Shown here piece after piece: positions 1-8,208 of a DNA stretch of 36,634 nucleotides. The notes beneath the pieces were generated by a model, which worked only from the letters and a program-made list of their open reading frames with translations, did not search any database and had not been told where the DNA came from. Each line of letters opens with the position of its first letter. Within the stretch, counting starts at the first letter, position 1. The stretch spans positions 1 through 36,634 of the forward strand of contig JAJZCR010000033.1 of assembly GCA_021851715.1 (NCBI GenBank), given 5' to 3'. The DNA is from Planctomycetota bacterium. Lineage in GTDB: Bacteria; Planctomycetota; Phycisphaerae; WQYP01. Made by a program: the position numbers and the translations under genes.

Positions 1-141
1 ATCGGCCTGCCGCCCTTATTTAAACGCAATAAAACGACCCGTTGTCTCATATCTGCGGGTAACGCCTTGGGTCGCCCATGCACAAGTCAGCTTCAGTCAA
101 GCGGTTTAGGACAACGCAACCCGCTCGACTTTGGCGGACAC

Positions 142-170
142 TTTCAAATTCGACCATGGCTTTTTATAAT
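142..170 (+). promoter_or_regulatory. Candidate sigma-70 promoter for tRNA-Leu
   Basis: A perfect TATAAT lies at 165-170, with a weak -35 (TTTCAA, 142-147) 17 bases upstream. Transcription would begin near 177, about 9 bases before the mature tRNA 5' end, as expected for a short tRNA leader. The -10 match is seen directly; promoter function is inferred. I see nothing else recognisable in bases 1-141. Confidence 0.5.
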
Positions 171-185
171 CGCTCGTGGCTGATC

Positions 186-269
186 GCCGGAGTGGCGGAA
201 CTGGCAGACGCGCCGGATTCAAAATCCGGTTCTCGCAAGAGAGTGTGGGTTCGATTCCCTCCTCCGGCA
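186..269 (+). tRNA. tRNA-Leu (anticodon CAA)
   Basis: A complete class II tRNA. The 7-bp acceptor stem GCCGGAG/CTCCGGC pairs perfectly. The anticodon stem CCGGA/TCCGG encloses the loop TTCAAAA, which gives anticodon CAA, reading the TTG leucine codon. A long variable arm (about 230-244) and discriminator A269 fit leucine. The T loop is TTCGATT. The T stem has one U-U opposition at its second pair (246/260), which is tolerable but unusual. CCA is not encoded and must be added after transcription. The HTH gene begins 38 bases downstream and may share the transcript. Confidence 0.97.
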
Positions 270-306
270 TTGGCCCAGACGACAACGATGATAACAAGGA
301 GTGTTC

Positions 307-609
307 ATGAAAACCCACCGGAAGGTGAAAGGGATCCCCACCGCCACAAGACACCTGACTGTCCAAACCGTTGTGCTTCCATCCGCCCCGCCCAGGGCCA
401 ATGAGCGACGCGTGCAGCAGGTTCGCAAGGAATTGGGGATGTCCCAGGCGGTCTTCGCGGCGACGCTCAATGTGTCCGTTAAACTTGTTCAAGGTTGGGA
501 ACAGGGATTGCGTACGTGTGGTCGCGGTGAACTGCGACTGCTGGAAATGATGGCCAAGCACCCTCAATTATTCCAGAATCTTGCCAAAACCTCCGGATCT
601 CGCCGCTGA
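307..609 (+). CDS. Small helix-turn-helix transcriptional regulator (XRE/HigA-like)
   Basis: A 100-residue protein with a C-terminal DNA-binding domain. Residues 36-80 form a lambda-repressor-type HTH: a first helix around RVQQVRKELGMSQ, then AVFAATLNVS, then a recognition helix around VKLVQGWEQG. This spacing is typical of the XRE/HigA/NadS-like antitoxin regulator family. The first 30 residues are basic and probably unstructured. ATG 307 is preferred over the in-frame GTG at 301, because AAGGA (296-300) sits six bases before ATG 307. No toxin gene is adjacent: the tRNA is upstream and a radical SAM gene lies tail-to-tail one base downstream. It is therefore an orphan regulator or orphan antitoxin-like protein. 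Its target is unknown. Confidence 0.8.
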   Translation: MKTHRKVKGIPTATRHLTVQTVVLPSAPPRANERRVQQVRKELGMSQAVFAATLNVSVKLVQGWEQGLRTCGRGELRLLEMMAKHPQLFQNLAKTSGSRR

Positions 610-610
610 A

Positions 611-1504
611 TCACCAGAAACATTCAAGCGGTACCCCCGGCAACAGCGGTTTGACGATCTCTGAGATCGCAGTCATTTCGTCAGGCGACAACGGCGCGAC
701 ATAATTTTCCGCGGTTTTCCGGGCTACTGTATAAAGCTGCACCAGCTTGATTCGGCCGCCGGCAGCGATGATATCCGCAAGCCGCTGCGCGTAGGCGCGT
801 ATTTCTTCCGGCGGCGGCGGTTGACCATGAATTTTCATCAGCAAGGTTTGAATCACGGTGGGCCGCACCTGTGCACACCAGATGATATTGGCCAAAATCC
901 GCGCAAAGTCCACACCCGGCCGATCCACCAACTGATAATACGCCGCGGTGCCCGCATCCAGTTTGGCCCAGATTTCCCCGCCATGTTGATCCAGATATTC
1001 CAAAGCCTCACGCACAGGTCGTCGGGCAAACATTGTGGCATTGGTTATCAACACCAGTTTTACCCCGGATAATCCTGCCCTTTGCAGTTCCTCCGCGGCA
1101 ATGTGGCAACATTGCCCGAACACCGGGCAGGTGGTCGGTTCACCATCACCGGAAAAGGCGATGTCATTCAGGCGCATCAACTCCGGTCTGATGGATGCAA
1201 ATTCCGGCAACCTGAAAATCTCCCCGGACGCGGCCAGTGCCAGCATGTGGCGCAGTTCCGTGCGAACCACTGCCGTCTCCACTCGCCTGGTCTTGCCGGG
1301 CACACTCCGCTCGACACTGCAATAGACGCAATCAAAGTTGCAGACTTTATCCGGGTTCAGATTGATACCGATGCTTAAGCCGCCGCTCCGTCGCGACACC
1401 ACCGGGTACACATAGCGATTGTCGGCCCACGCACGCGAATGGCTGGAAAAAGCCCGTCGCGTAGCGTCTAATGTTCTCGAATTTTGGATATCTTTATCAT
1501 CCAT
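611..1504 (-). CDS. Radical SAM protein (COG0731-like Fe-S oxidoreductase)
   Basis: About 297 residues from ATG 1504, which has AAGGGG six bases upstream. A longer frame to 1582 lacks such a site. The radical SAM 4Fe-4S motif CxxxCxxC is seen as CNFDCVYC at residues 55-62. It is followed by an SGDGEPT segment that resembles the GGEP SAM-binding motif and by LITNAT, a normal beta-strand of the partial TIM barrel. The family therefore uses SAM and a [4Fe-4S] cluster to make a 5'-deoxyadenosyl radical. Sequence style (SIGINLNPDKVCNFDC) fits the COG0731 group, whose members are mostly uncharacterised and related to wyosine-synthesis enzymes; the substrate cannot be named. It is convergent with the HTH gene and divergent from the metallophosphatase. 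The Shine-Dalgarno lies in a small ACCCC/GGGGT hairpin. Confidence 0.85.
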   Translation of the reverse strand: MDDKDIQNSRTLDATRRAFSSHSRAWADNRYVYPVVSRRSGGLSIGINLNPDKVCNFDCVYCSVERSVPGKTRRVETAVVRTELRHMLALAASGEIFRLPEFASIRPELMRLNDIAFSGDGEPTTCPVFGQCCHIAAEELQRAGLSGVKLVLITNATMFARRPVREALEYLDQHGGEIWAKLDAGTAAYYQLVDRPGVDFARILANIIWCAQVRPTVIQTLLMKIHGQPPPPEEIRAYAQRLADIIAAGGRIKLVQLYTVARKTAENYVAPLSPDEMTAISEIVKPLLPGVPLECFW

Positions 1505-1685
1505 TTCAGACCCCTTTGGGGGTGCCGCTGAATCAGGGCCTGATGCCTGGCCCCAACCAATTTCGGCTCCCGATGCACCCATCGGCCGACTGCGGCCATT
1601 TGACGCAAGCCTATCCGCTCAACTAGAGTACGGCTTGGGAAATTGGCCCAACGGGCCAGAATTCCGCCTGAACCGGGAGGTTTTC

Positions 1686-1715
1686 CACCAGCCCGGCACA
1701 TGCCCCGGGCTGGTG
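1686..1715. repeat. Perfect 11-bp inverted repeat with 8-base loop in a divergent intergenic region
   Basis: The arm CACCAGCCCGG (1686-1696) is exactly complementary to CCGGGCTGGTG (1705-1715), separated by eight bases. It lies in the roughly 300-base region 1505-1802 between the divergent radical SAM and metallophosphatase genes. No T-run follows on either strand, so a standard rho-independent terminator is unlikely. It could be an operator for a dimeric regulator or an RNA hairpin in the metallophosphatase leader. A smaller palindrome, ATCAGGGCCTGAT, is at 1532-1544. I see no good -10/-35 pair in this region. Confidence 0.6.
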
Positions 1716-1802
1716 CGATCCGGGCGGGCGGATTTTCCCCGGGAACCAGCATAACGTTTTGCGGCCCGTTGTAGAAGACCCGAAGCAGGAATCACCGCGA
1801 CT

Positions 1803-2678
1803 TTGGACGAAAAATCAGAACATCTCACCGGACTTTCCAGTATCCGTAACGCGCATGAAGCCAATTCTACCGATCCTGTGTCGGCCGCGTCCGCGGCACA
1901 GGCAGATTCAGGCAATGGAAATTCGGACTCGCTGGCGATTATTTCAGATATTCACGCCAACCTCGAGGCCCTGACCACTGTACTGGAGGATATTGCCAAA
2001 CGGGGCATCCGGAAGATCTGCTGCCTTGGAGATGTCATCGGGTACGGACCCAATCCGCTGGAATGCATTGATCTGGTGCTGGAAAATTGCCAGTTTACCA
2101 TTATGGGCAACCACGATTTTGCAATATTTTATGAACCTTATAATTTTAATACCGCTGCTGAAAACGCGGCTTTCTGGACGCGCCAGCAGTTTGAATCCGA
2201 TCCCGACAAGCCACGCCGCAATCGGCGCTGGCGCTATCTGGGATCCATGCAAACCCGCATGCTAAACGACAAATTTCTGGCCGTGCATGGGTCCCCCCGG
2301 CGACCGATCAATGAATATATTTTCCCGGACGACATTTATTCGGCTACCCAAAAGCTGACCGGCATTTTTGACCGCGTGCCCCACTTGTGCTTCGTGGGCC
2401 ATACCCACGTGCCGGGGGTATTTGTGGAACACCCTGATTTTTATTCGCCGGCCGATTTGGACAATCGTTACACCATCAGCAGCGAAAAAGCAGTCATTAA
2501 CGTCGGCAGTGTGGGCCAGCCGCGGGATCACGATCCGCGGGCGAGCTTTGCCATTCTCCACGCGGATGCCGTCGAATTCGTGCGCCTTTCCTATGATGTC
2601 AACGTCACGGTGGAAAAGGTGCGCTCGATCGACGCACTCGACAACTTCCTGGGGCAACGCCTGCTGGAGGGCGTTTAG
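1803..2678 (+). CDS. Metallophosphatase family protein (YfcE/MJ0936-like)
   Basis: A calcineurin-like two-metal phosphoesterase with the full motif set. Numbered from the TTG at 1803, these are D49-x-H51 (SDIH), G76-D77 (GDVIGYGP), G-N103-H104-D (MGNHD), H162 (AVHGS) and GH200-x-H202 (FVGHTHV), followed by INVGSVGQPRD. This pattern matches the COG0639/Metallophos_2 group of small phosphodiesterases and phosphatases, which bind two divalent metals such as Mn or Ni. The substrate is not predictable. The start is uncertain: there is no ATG before the domain, and the first 42 residues are Ser/Ala-rich and not conserved-looking. A GTG near 1878 is an alternative. It is followed after 147 bases by yidC on the same strand. 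Confidence 0.85.
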   Translation: MDEKSEHLTGLSSIRNAHEANSTDPVSAASAAQADSGNGNSDSLAIISDIHANLEALTTVLEDIAKRGIRKICCLGDVIGYGPNPLECIDLVLENCQFTIMGNHDFAIFYEPYNFNTAAENAAFWTRQQFESDPDKPRRNRRWRYLGSMQTRMLNDKFLAVHGSPRRPINEYIFPDDIYSATQKLTGIFDRVPHLCFVGHTHVPGVFVEHPDFYSPADLDNRYTISSEKAVINVGSVGQPRDHDPRASFAILHADAVEFVRLSYDVNVTVEKVRSIDALDNFLGQRLLEGV

Positions 2679-2825
2679 TGAATGTGTAAAAATAGTCCCC
2701 CGCCGCTGGCCGACAGGAACCCGGAGATCATCCGCAATTAGTACAATTGGTGCCGGTGGGTTTTACGATACGACGGTTGCCATGACCTGGCCAAGCCTTT
2801 GCCGCATACGTGACTGGAGGTTTTG

Positions 2826-4781
2826 ATGAACGGTAAAAAACTGCTCAATTTTCTGATGATTTTCGCCGTGGCTTACCTGGCCATGATCCTGTTCACGCAC
2901 TTCTTTTTTAAGCCCAAAGGTAAGCCTCACGCCCGCCCGCAAGGCGGCGCGGAGTCAACGGGAGGTGCGACTGCGGCATATCAAAAGGTGGTACCCGTCA
3001 ACGTCGTGCAACCCACCCGCATTACCCTGGGTAGCGCAGTCAAGGGGCAGCCGTATCTGCTGGCGGTGTCGGTGAGCAATGTTTCCGCGGGTATTGAAAA
3101 TGTCCAGCTCAACGCGGCCCAATATAGGCAACATATCGGATCGGATCAACCGCTGCTGCTGCTGACCGCCCGCCCGTCTTCGCCACTCCCGTTTGCCACC
3201 ACGAAAGTCGTCATCAACGGCATCAGCTATCCGCTGGAGCACGTCGTGTGGGGCGTGCTGCCGACCCCCAAAAACCGCCGCCGGCTGAGTACCACGCTCA
3301 GCGTAACCGAGGCGGATGCCGCCGGCCATCCGCTGGCCCGCATCAACAAAACTTTCCGCATCAACCCGAAAACCTATGATGTGCGCATCACGCAAAGGAT
3401 TTTCAACTTAACTTCCAAACCCATCAGCGTCACCGTGGATCAGCTTGGGCCTGTCAATCTGCCGCTGCAGGACCGGCAGGCAGACATGCGCACGTTTATG
3501 AGTGCCGGCTATCGGCAGCAAAGCCATTATCTGGATACCAGCGGCTTTCCGGAGGTGTATCAGACCGCCATGGCCGAGTCCGGTGCCAAACCGGTCAAAC
3601 TCGGGCTTTTTACCGGGCCCAACCGCCTCTTGTGGATCGCCACGTCCAATCGCTTTTTCACCGCCATTGTAAGGCCTCTGCCGTATGGTCCTATTCACTG
3701 GGATCCACTGGATAACGGCCAGCAGATTCCGCGCATTACGTACCTTCATTCCGCCTGGGTTAAGCGCATCGGCTCAGAAAACAGCAGTGCTGAACCACGC
3801 GGAATTGCCGCAGTGGTGCTGCACGGCGCGCCTTTGCTTATCCCCGTGAGCGGCCACACCGCCATGCCCCTGAGCGTTTATTTTGGCCCGAAAAAACGCT
3901 CTCTTCTCGCCGGCTCATCTCATGCCCAACCGGGCACCTCCGCGTACGAATACAACCTGTTTCATTACCTGGCGGTCATACAATTTAATCAGGGAAGCTG
4001 GTGTTCTTTTCTGACGTTTGCGTGGCTGGCCCTGGCCATTCTTAAAATTTTGACCTGGCTGCACGCCTTGATTCCCAATTACGGCATCGCCATCATGATC
4101 TTTGTGCTGCTTATCCGTCTGCTGCTGCACCCCTTGACGCGCTACGGGCAGGTCACCATGACCAAAACCCAGCGGAAAATGGCGGCGCTGGCACCCGATC
4201 TGGAACGCCTGCGCACCAAATACGCCAAGGACAAGGCCCGTCTCCAGCAGGAAACAATGGCGTTGTACAAAGAACGCAACGTGAATCCGGCCAGCAGCAT
4301 ACTGGGTTGTTTACCCATGTTGCTGCAAATGCCCATCTGGATTGCTCTGTATTCAGGCCTGGCCGTGGACATAGACCTGCGCCAAGCGGGCTTTATTCCA
4401 GGTTGGATTACGAATTTATCCAACCCCGATACCATCTACAGCCGTCAGATCGGCTTTCATATTCCCATTCTCGGATACCAGTTTGAAGGACATAATTTCA
4501 TCGCGTTTAATCTGCTGCCCCTGCTTTTAGGCGTGGTTTTCTATCTGCAAATGAAAATGCAGATGAAACTGGCTCCACCCCCAACCGACCCGCAGCAGCG
4601 GCAGACTCAAATGATCTCACAGTACATGATTCTGCTGTTTCCGCTGTTTTTGTACAACGCTCCCTCCGGGTTAAACCTGTACATCTGCGCCAGTACTCTG
4701 GGCGGACTGGTGGATTCTTGGCTGGTACGGCGTCACTTGCGAAAGATGGACGCGGCGGCAGCCTTGGCAGGCACCAAATGA
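2826..4781 (+). CDS. yidC: Membrane protein insertase YidC
   Basis: A 651-residue YidC/Oxa1 family insertase, which places membrane proteins into the inner membrane alone or with SecYEG. The N-terminal signal-anchor helix is at residues 8-25. A large periplasmic beta domain spans roughly 50-370, as in Gram-negative-type YidC. The conserved insertase core follows: a TM segment around 395-415, then the helix carrying R431 (VLLIRLLLHPLT), equivalent to the arginine of the hydrophilic groove. A charged cytoplasmic coiled-coil hairpin lies around 440-485, followed by further TM segments (PMLLQMPIWIALY; LLPLLLGVVFYLQM; ISQYMILLFPLFLYNAPSGLNLYI). ATG 2826 is chosen because GGAGG (2816-2820) sits five bases upstream; TTG 2823 is too close. 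mnmE follows after 35 bases, the common bacterial order, but with no jag/khpB between them. Confidence 0.97.
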   Translation: MNGKKLLNFLMIFAVAYLAMILFTHFFFKPKGKPHARPQGGAESTGGATAAYQKVVPVNVVQPTRITLGSAVKGQPYLLAVSVSNVSAGIENVQLNAAQYRQHIGSDQPLLLLTARPSSPLPFATTKVVINGISYPLEHVVWGVLPTPKNRRRLSTTLSVTEADAAGHPLARINKTFRINPKTYDVRITQRIFNLTSKPISVTVDQLGPVNLPLQDRQADMRTFMSAGYRQQSHYLDTSGFPEVYQTAMAESGAKPVKLGLFTGPNRLLWIATSNRFFTAIVRPLPYGPIHWDPLDNGQQIPRITYLHSAWVKRIGSENSSAEPRGIAAVVLHGAPLLIPVSGHTAMPLSVYFGPKKRSLLAGSSHAQPGTSAYEYNLFHYLAVIQFNQGSWCSFLTFAWLALAILKILTWLHALIPNYGIAIMIFVLLIRLLLHPLTRYGQVTMTKTQRKMAALAPDLERLRTKYAKDKARLQQETMALYKERNVNPASSILGCLPMLLQMPIWIALYSGLAVDIDLRQAGFIPGWITNLSNPDTIYSRQIGFHIPILGYQFEGHNFIAFNLLPLLLGVVFYLQMKMQMKLAPPPTDPQQRQTQMISQYMILLFPLFLYNAPSGLNLYICASTLGGLVDSWLVRRHLRKMDAAAALAGTK

Positions 4782-4816
4782 TGCGTTGATGGTGCCACAG
4801 CCCTTCGCGAGCCTCC

Positions 4817-6178
4817 ATGATTACCACGGATACCATTGTCGCCGTCAGCTCGCCACCCGGTCGTGGAGCCAGGGGAATTATCCGCCTCAGCGGCCCGGAC
4901 TCCCATCGCCTGGCGATGCAGGTCATAGAAATTCTGCAACCTTTGAACACCGGATTTTGGCTTGCGGCACGTGTGCGCAGTGTCGACGCCCCGGCGGGCG
5001 TCATTCTTCTTGAAAAACCGCGAAGCTTCACCGGCCAGGCCATGGTCGAAATTCATCTGCCTGGATCCCCCGTGTTGCTCCAGATGGTTATGGCGGAACT
5101 GCTCCTGGCTGGCGGCCGGAGCGCCCAACCCGGGGAATTCACAGCCCGGGCATTTTGCGGCGGCAAATTTGACTTAACACGTGCCGAAGGTATTGCCGCG
5201 ACCATTGCCGCCCGCAATCGCCGACAACTCCGCGCCGCTGAAAACCTGCGCAACGGAGAATTGTTCCATTGGACGCACAACCTGGCGGACCAACTGGCCG
5301 AGCTTTTGGCTCTCGTTGAAGCCAATATTGATTTTACCGAAGAGCCGGATATCAGTTTTATCTCCGCTGCCGCCCTGCACCGGCAATTGGAAGCTCTGGG
5401 TTATAAAATCGCCGCACTGGTGGATAGCGCTGGCCGGTGGGAAGATTCTGATTTCCAACCGTCGGTGGTCATGCTGGGCCGACCCAATGTCGGCAAAAGC
5501 TCGCTTTTGAACGCTCTGCGCGGCGAGCATCGGGCCATTGTTTCAGACTTGGCCGGCACCACACGCGACGCAATCTCGGTGAGCCTCTGCCACAAGGGAC
5601 TGCACTTTCACCTGACCGATGTCGCTGGCAAAAGTGATCACACATCCCCGTTGGGGCTGCAAATGGACAGGGCTCGCGAACAAAGCCTGCAAACCGCTGA
5701 TGTCATTTTACTGGTAACCGCTCCACCGGAAGATCCGCAGTTGTCCGCGAAAGCACTGGCCGACACCGTGGAAAAATACAGCGTGCCGCTCATTGTGGTC
5801 CAAAATAAGGCTGATCTTCCAGCATTTTCCGCCGCGGATGCCCGTCATTTACCCTGGCCGACTATCAGCGTTTCTGCCCGCACCGGCCAGAATCTCGATT
5901 CGCTCCAGGACCTGATAATCAGCGCCATCAGCCAGGGACCTGCGCTGACCTGCGACCATATCGCGATCAATGCCCGTCATCGCGCGGTGCTGCAGCAGGC
6001 GCTTGGCTCCATGCGGGAAGCGGAAAAACTCTGCACCACCACCGCCGGTGATACCATGCCGGAACTGCTGGCCGGAGAACTGCGGCTGACCTTGCAGGCC
6101 CTGGGAGAAATTTCCGGGGCCATCAGCGCCGATGACCTGCTGGGTAAAATTTTCGGCCGATTCTGCATCGGCAAATAA
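4817..6178 (+). CDS. mnmE: tRNA uridine-5-carboxymethylaminomethyl modification GTPase MnmE
   Basis: 453 residues, the usual length. MnmE works with MnmG to install the cmnm5 group on U34 of certain tRNAs, using folate, FAD and GTP. The N-terminal tetrahydrofolate-binding domain (1-120, with PGEFTARAF) and central helical domain are intact. The inserted G domain has G1 GRPNVGKS (221-228), GTTRD (247-251), G3 DVAG (268-271) and NKAD (330-333). The C-terminus ends in the invariant C-I-G-K motif. Oddity: switch II is usually D-T-A-G-L-R-E. Here it reads DVAGKSD, so the catalytic glutamate (E282 in E. coli) aligns with Asp274 and the following D-x-x-E pattern is lost. The stop lies 7 bases from the end of a convergent metallophosphoesterase gene. 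Confidence 0.96.
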   Translation: MITTDTIVAVSSPPGRGARGIIRLSGPDSHRLAMQVIEILQPLNTGFWLAARVRSVDAPAGVILLEKPRSFTGQAMVEIHLPGSPVLLQMVMAELLLAGGRSAQPGEFTARAFCGGKFDLTRAEGIAATIAARNRRQLRAAENLRNGELFHWTHNLADQLAELLALVEANIDFTEEPDISFISAAALHRQLEALGYKIAALVDSAGRWEDSDFQPSVVMLGRPNVGKSSLLNALRGEHRAIVSDLAGTTRDAISVSLCHKGLHFHLTDVAGKSDHTSPLGLQMDRAREQSLQTADVILLVTAPPEDPQLSAKALADTVEKYSVPLIVVQNKADLPAFSAADARHLPWPTISVSARTGQNLDSLQDLIISAISQGPALTCDHIAINARHRAVLQQALGSMREAEKLCTTTAGDTMPELLAGELRLTLQALGEISGAISADDLLGKIFGRFCIGK

Positions 6179-6185
6179 CGCATCT

Positions 6186-7037
6186 CTATGCCACCGCGGC
6201 CAGCGGAATGACTTGCTCGCGCAGAGCGGACACCGTATATTGCCGAGCCAGGTCGATCGCCACCACCGCACCGTGATTGTGCGACGAATCGATCAGAAAC
6301 AAGCGTTCGGCCATTTCACCAAACCCCTTTTCCCGGGGTTGATGTCCACAGATAAAAATCTCCGCAAACCACATGCGGGAAAGTTCCCGGAGCACCCCCA
6401 CAGTCTGATGACGGCCCCAAATCATGCGGTACACCGAGCCCATCCGGACATAATCACCGGTGCCAAGCGGCCGCGTGAGAATGCCGGGATCGAAATGGGC
6501 CATATCCGTCGGCCCGGGCAGCGAATGACTGACCAAAACGCCATTGATCGTAATGCACGCCAGCGGCAGACTCAGCACAAACGCCCGAAACGCCGCCGCC
6601 ACATCAGCCGCCCGTGAGCCGAAATGCACACTTATCGCCCGGTTGAAGCGATCCGTGAGATCGTATCCATCCTTGAGAATAGGCATGCCGAAAATCTGCG
6701 CCCAATCGTGATTGGACAAGATGAAATGCACGCGCCCGGGAAACTTCAGAGACCAATCAATGGCATCCAGAAGAAAATCCAGACTGTTGTCCTCGCCGTG
6801 CGCCCCCAAGGCTCCACCATGAATTAATTCCTGCAGCACAACATGCCGCTGGGTGAAAGAGTCTAAAGCGGAAAGAGCGACGATCCGCTCAAAATTGCGG
6901 CGGTGATTGTGCAGATCGCCGGTAACCATCAACTCACCCTCTGCAGGTAAATGCAAAAGCTGGCCGTTTCGCCGCGGGTTGCCCGCGGCCTGGCGGGCGG
7001 CGTGCATCAATAAGTCAATCGTGTGATTGGTCTTCAT
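6186..7037 (-). CDS. Metallophosphoesterase, divergent calcineurin-like
   Basis: 283 residues. Motifs of the two-metal phosphoesterase fold are present but divergent: GDLHNH (40-45), Glu70 where the family usually has the GD-x-x Asp, SNHD (108-111, usually GNHD), VSHS (H171) and CGHQP (G231-H232). The overall order supports a real phosphoesterase, perhaps of the PP1-like protein phosphatase branch, but the substrate cannot be named. It sits downstream of a Ser/Thr kinase gene on the same strand (108-base gap). Since it has its own candidate promoter at 7071-7100, a functional kinase/phosphatase pairing is only a hypothesis. ATG 7037 is the only sensible start; translation begins MKTNHTIDL. 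Confidence 0.78.
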   Translation of the reverse strand: MKTNHTIDLLMHAARQAAGNPRRNGQLLHLPAEGELMVTGDLHNHRRNFERIVALSALDSFTQRHVVLQELIHGGALGAHGEDNSLDFLLDAIDWSLKFPGRVHFILSNHDWAQIFGMPILKDGYDLTDRFNRAISVHFGSRAADVAAAFRAFVLSLPLACITINGVLVSHSLPGPTDMAHFDPGILTRPLGTGDYVRMGSVYRMIWGRHQTVGVLRELSRMWFAEIFICGHQPREKGFGEMAERLFLIDSSHNHGAVVAIDLARQYTVSALREQVIPLAAVA

Positions 7038-7070
7038 ATCAAGCGTCCGCCGCGAAGGTGCTTCAGGGGT

Positions 7071-7100
7071 TTTATACTATCAGACTAAGTTTATCGCCAA
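7071..7100 (-). promoter_or_regulatory. Candidate promoter for the metallophosphoesterase gene
   Basis: On the minus strand TTGGCG (7095-7100) and TATAAA (7071-7076) are separated by 18 bases, a plausible sigma-70 arrangement. The predicted start near 7064 gives a leader of about 27 bases before ATG 7037. Sequence match only. Confidence 0.45.
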
Positions 7101-7145
7101 CATCAATCCTGTCTGGCTGCACCCGGGTTCACACTTTCGATGTAG

Positions 7146-8042
7146 TTACGTGACCGTATCGTCCTTATTGCTGGTCACGGCCGGGCTGGCACCGCCCAAG
7201 CCCAGAGTATCATCCAGGCGCAGGGTGGAGCTCAAGCTTAATACCAGTTCCAACCGGGAAATCACCTCATCCATACTGGCCGGGCGATCCGATGGACGAT
7301 TTTCAATGCATTCCAAAATGAGTTTGGAAAATGAAACAGGAATGCGCGGATTGATTTCATGCGGAGAAACCAGTTCGCGCGAAGATACCGCCGCCAACCC
7401 CTGCCGGCGCTTGGGGATGACCGTGGGAACGTGCCGATCGGTGACGCACCAGTAGAACGTGGCCCCGAAATTGAAAACATCGGTGGCCGGGGTCAGCGGG
7501 CCCAGGGCCACCTGTTCCGGAGCGATATAATCCGGAGTTCCCTGGATGCGTGATTTGACCGTACCGATGGTACAGCTCTGGCCGAAATCAATGATCTTGC
7601 AGTGGCCATCCGGGTTCACAAGAATGTTGTTCGGTTTGATATCCGCATGCACATAGCCCAGCTTATGCATGGCCCCAAGCCCGCGTGCGACTTGGCAGGC
7701 GATGGACAGAAGATTCCGTAAATTGGCCGGCCTTTCGGAGTCCAGCGAGGTACCATCCACCAGGTCCATCAGCAAATGCAATTCAACGGTGGTAAGCAGT
7801 TTGCGTTTTTTAATCAGCCGGTGGCTTTTACGCAGGGCTGGATGGTCAAACTGGCTGCTGATCTGATATTCCTGGCTGGCCTGCTCCAGGAACCTGTCAT
7901 CTTCGGCACTGCGGCGTATAACCCTCTTGAGAGCATAGACCTGGCCCGTCCGGTTTTCGCACACGGCATAAATAGTGCTTCTTGCTCCGTAGCCGAGACA
8001 CGAAAGCACTTCAAAATCTGATATTTCTGGTAACGGTTCCAT
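7146..8042 (-). CDS. Hanks-type serine/threonine protein kinase
   Basis: 298 residues, essentially a bare kinase domain with no TM segment and no PASTA or other sensor domain. Catalytic features are seen: a glycine-rich loop (LGYGARSTIY, 16-25), ATP lysine K39 (YALKRV), alpha-C glutamate near E58, catalytic loop VHADIKPNN with D134, DFG (152-154) and a GTPDYIAPEQ activation-segment end. The HRD arginine is replaced (HAD), so it is a non-RD kinase, which often means activation-loop phosphorylation is not needed. It is a cytoplasmic protein. Stand-alone kinases are abundant in planctomycetes; substrates are unknown. A phosphoesterase gene lies downstream and an amidase-fold gene upstream, both on this strand. 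The AAGGA upstream of ATG 8042 is rather distant (13 bases), so translation may be weak. Confidence 0.92.
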   Translation of the reverse strand: MEPLPEISDFEVLSCLGYGARSTIYAVCENRTGQVYALKRVIRRSAEDDRFLEQASQEYQISSQFDHPALRKSHRLIKKRKLLTTVELHLLMDLVDGTSLDSERPANLRNLLSIACQVARGLGAMHKLGYVHADIKPNNILVNPDGHCKIIDFGQSCTIGTVKSRIQGTPDYIAPEQVALGPLTPATDVFNFGATFYWCVTDRHVPTVIPKRRQGLAAVSSRELVSPHEINPRIPVSFSKLILECIENRPSDRPASMDEVISRLELVLSLSSTLRLDDTLGLGGASPAVTSNKDDTVT

Positions 8043-8208
8043 TAAATTTCACAGGTCCTTTTTCCGTCAGGGCGGCGGCCCCCATAATCCATCGGCCAAA
8101 AGCAACCGGTAACATGCCGATAATTATCAACATCTGGGTCAATAGAACAACGCGGCAGAGCTAGGAGCATTGCCGCGGCGTAACTGTGATGGACTATGCC
8201 AAGCCTGT

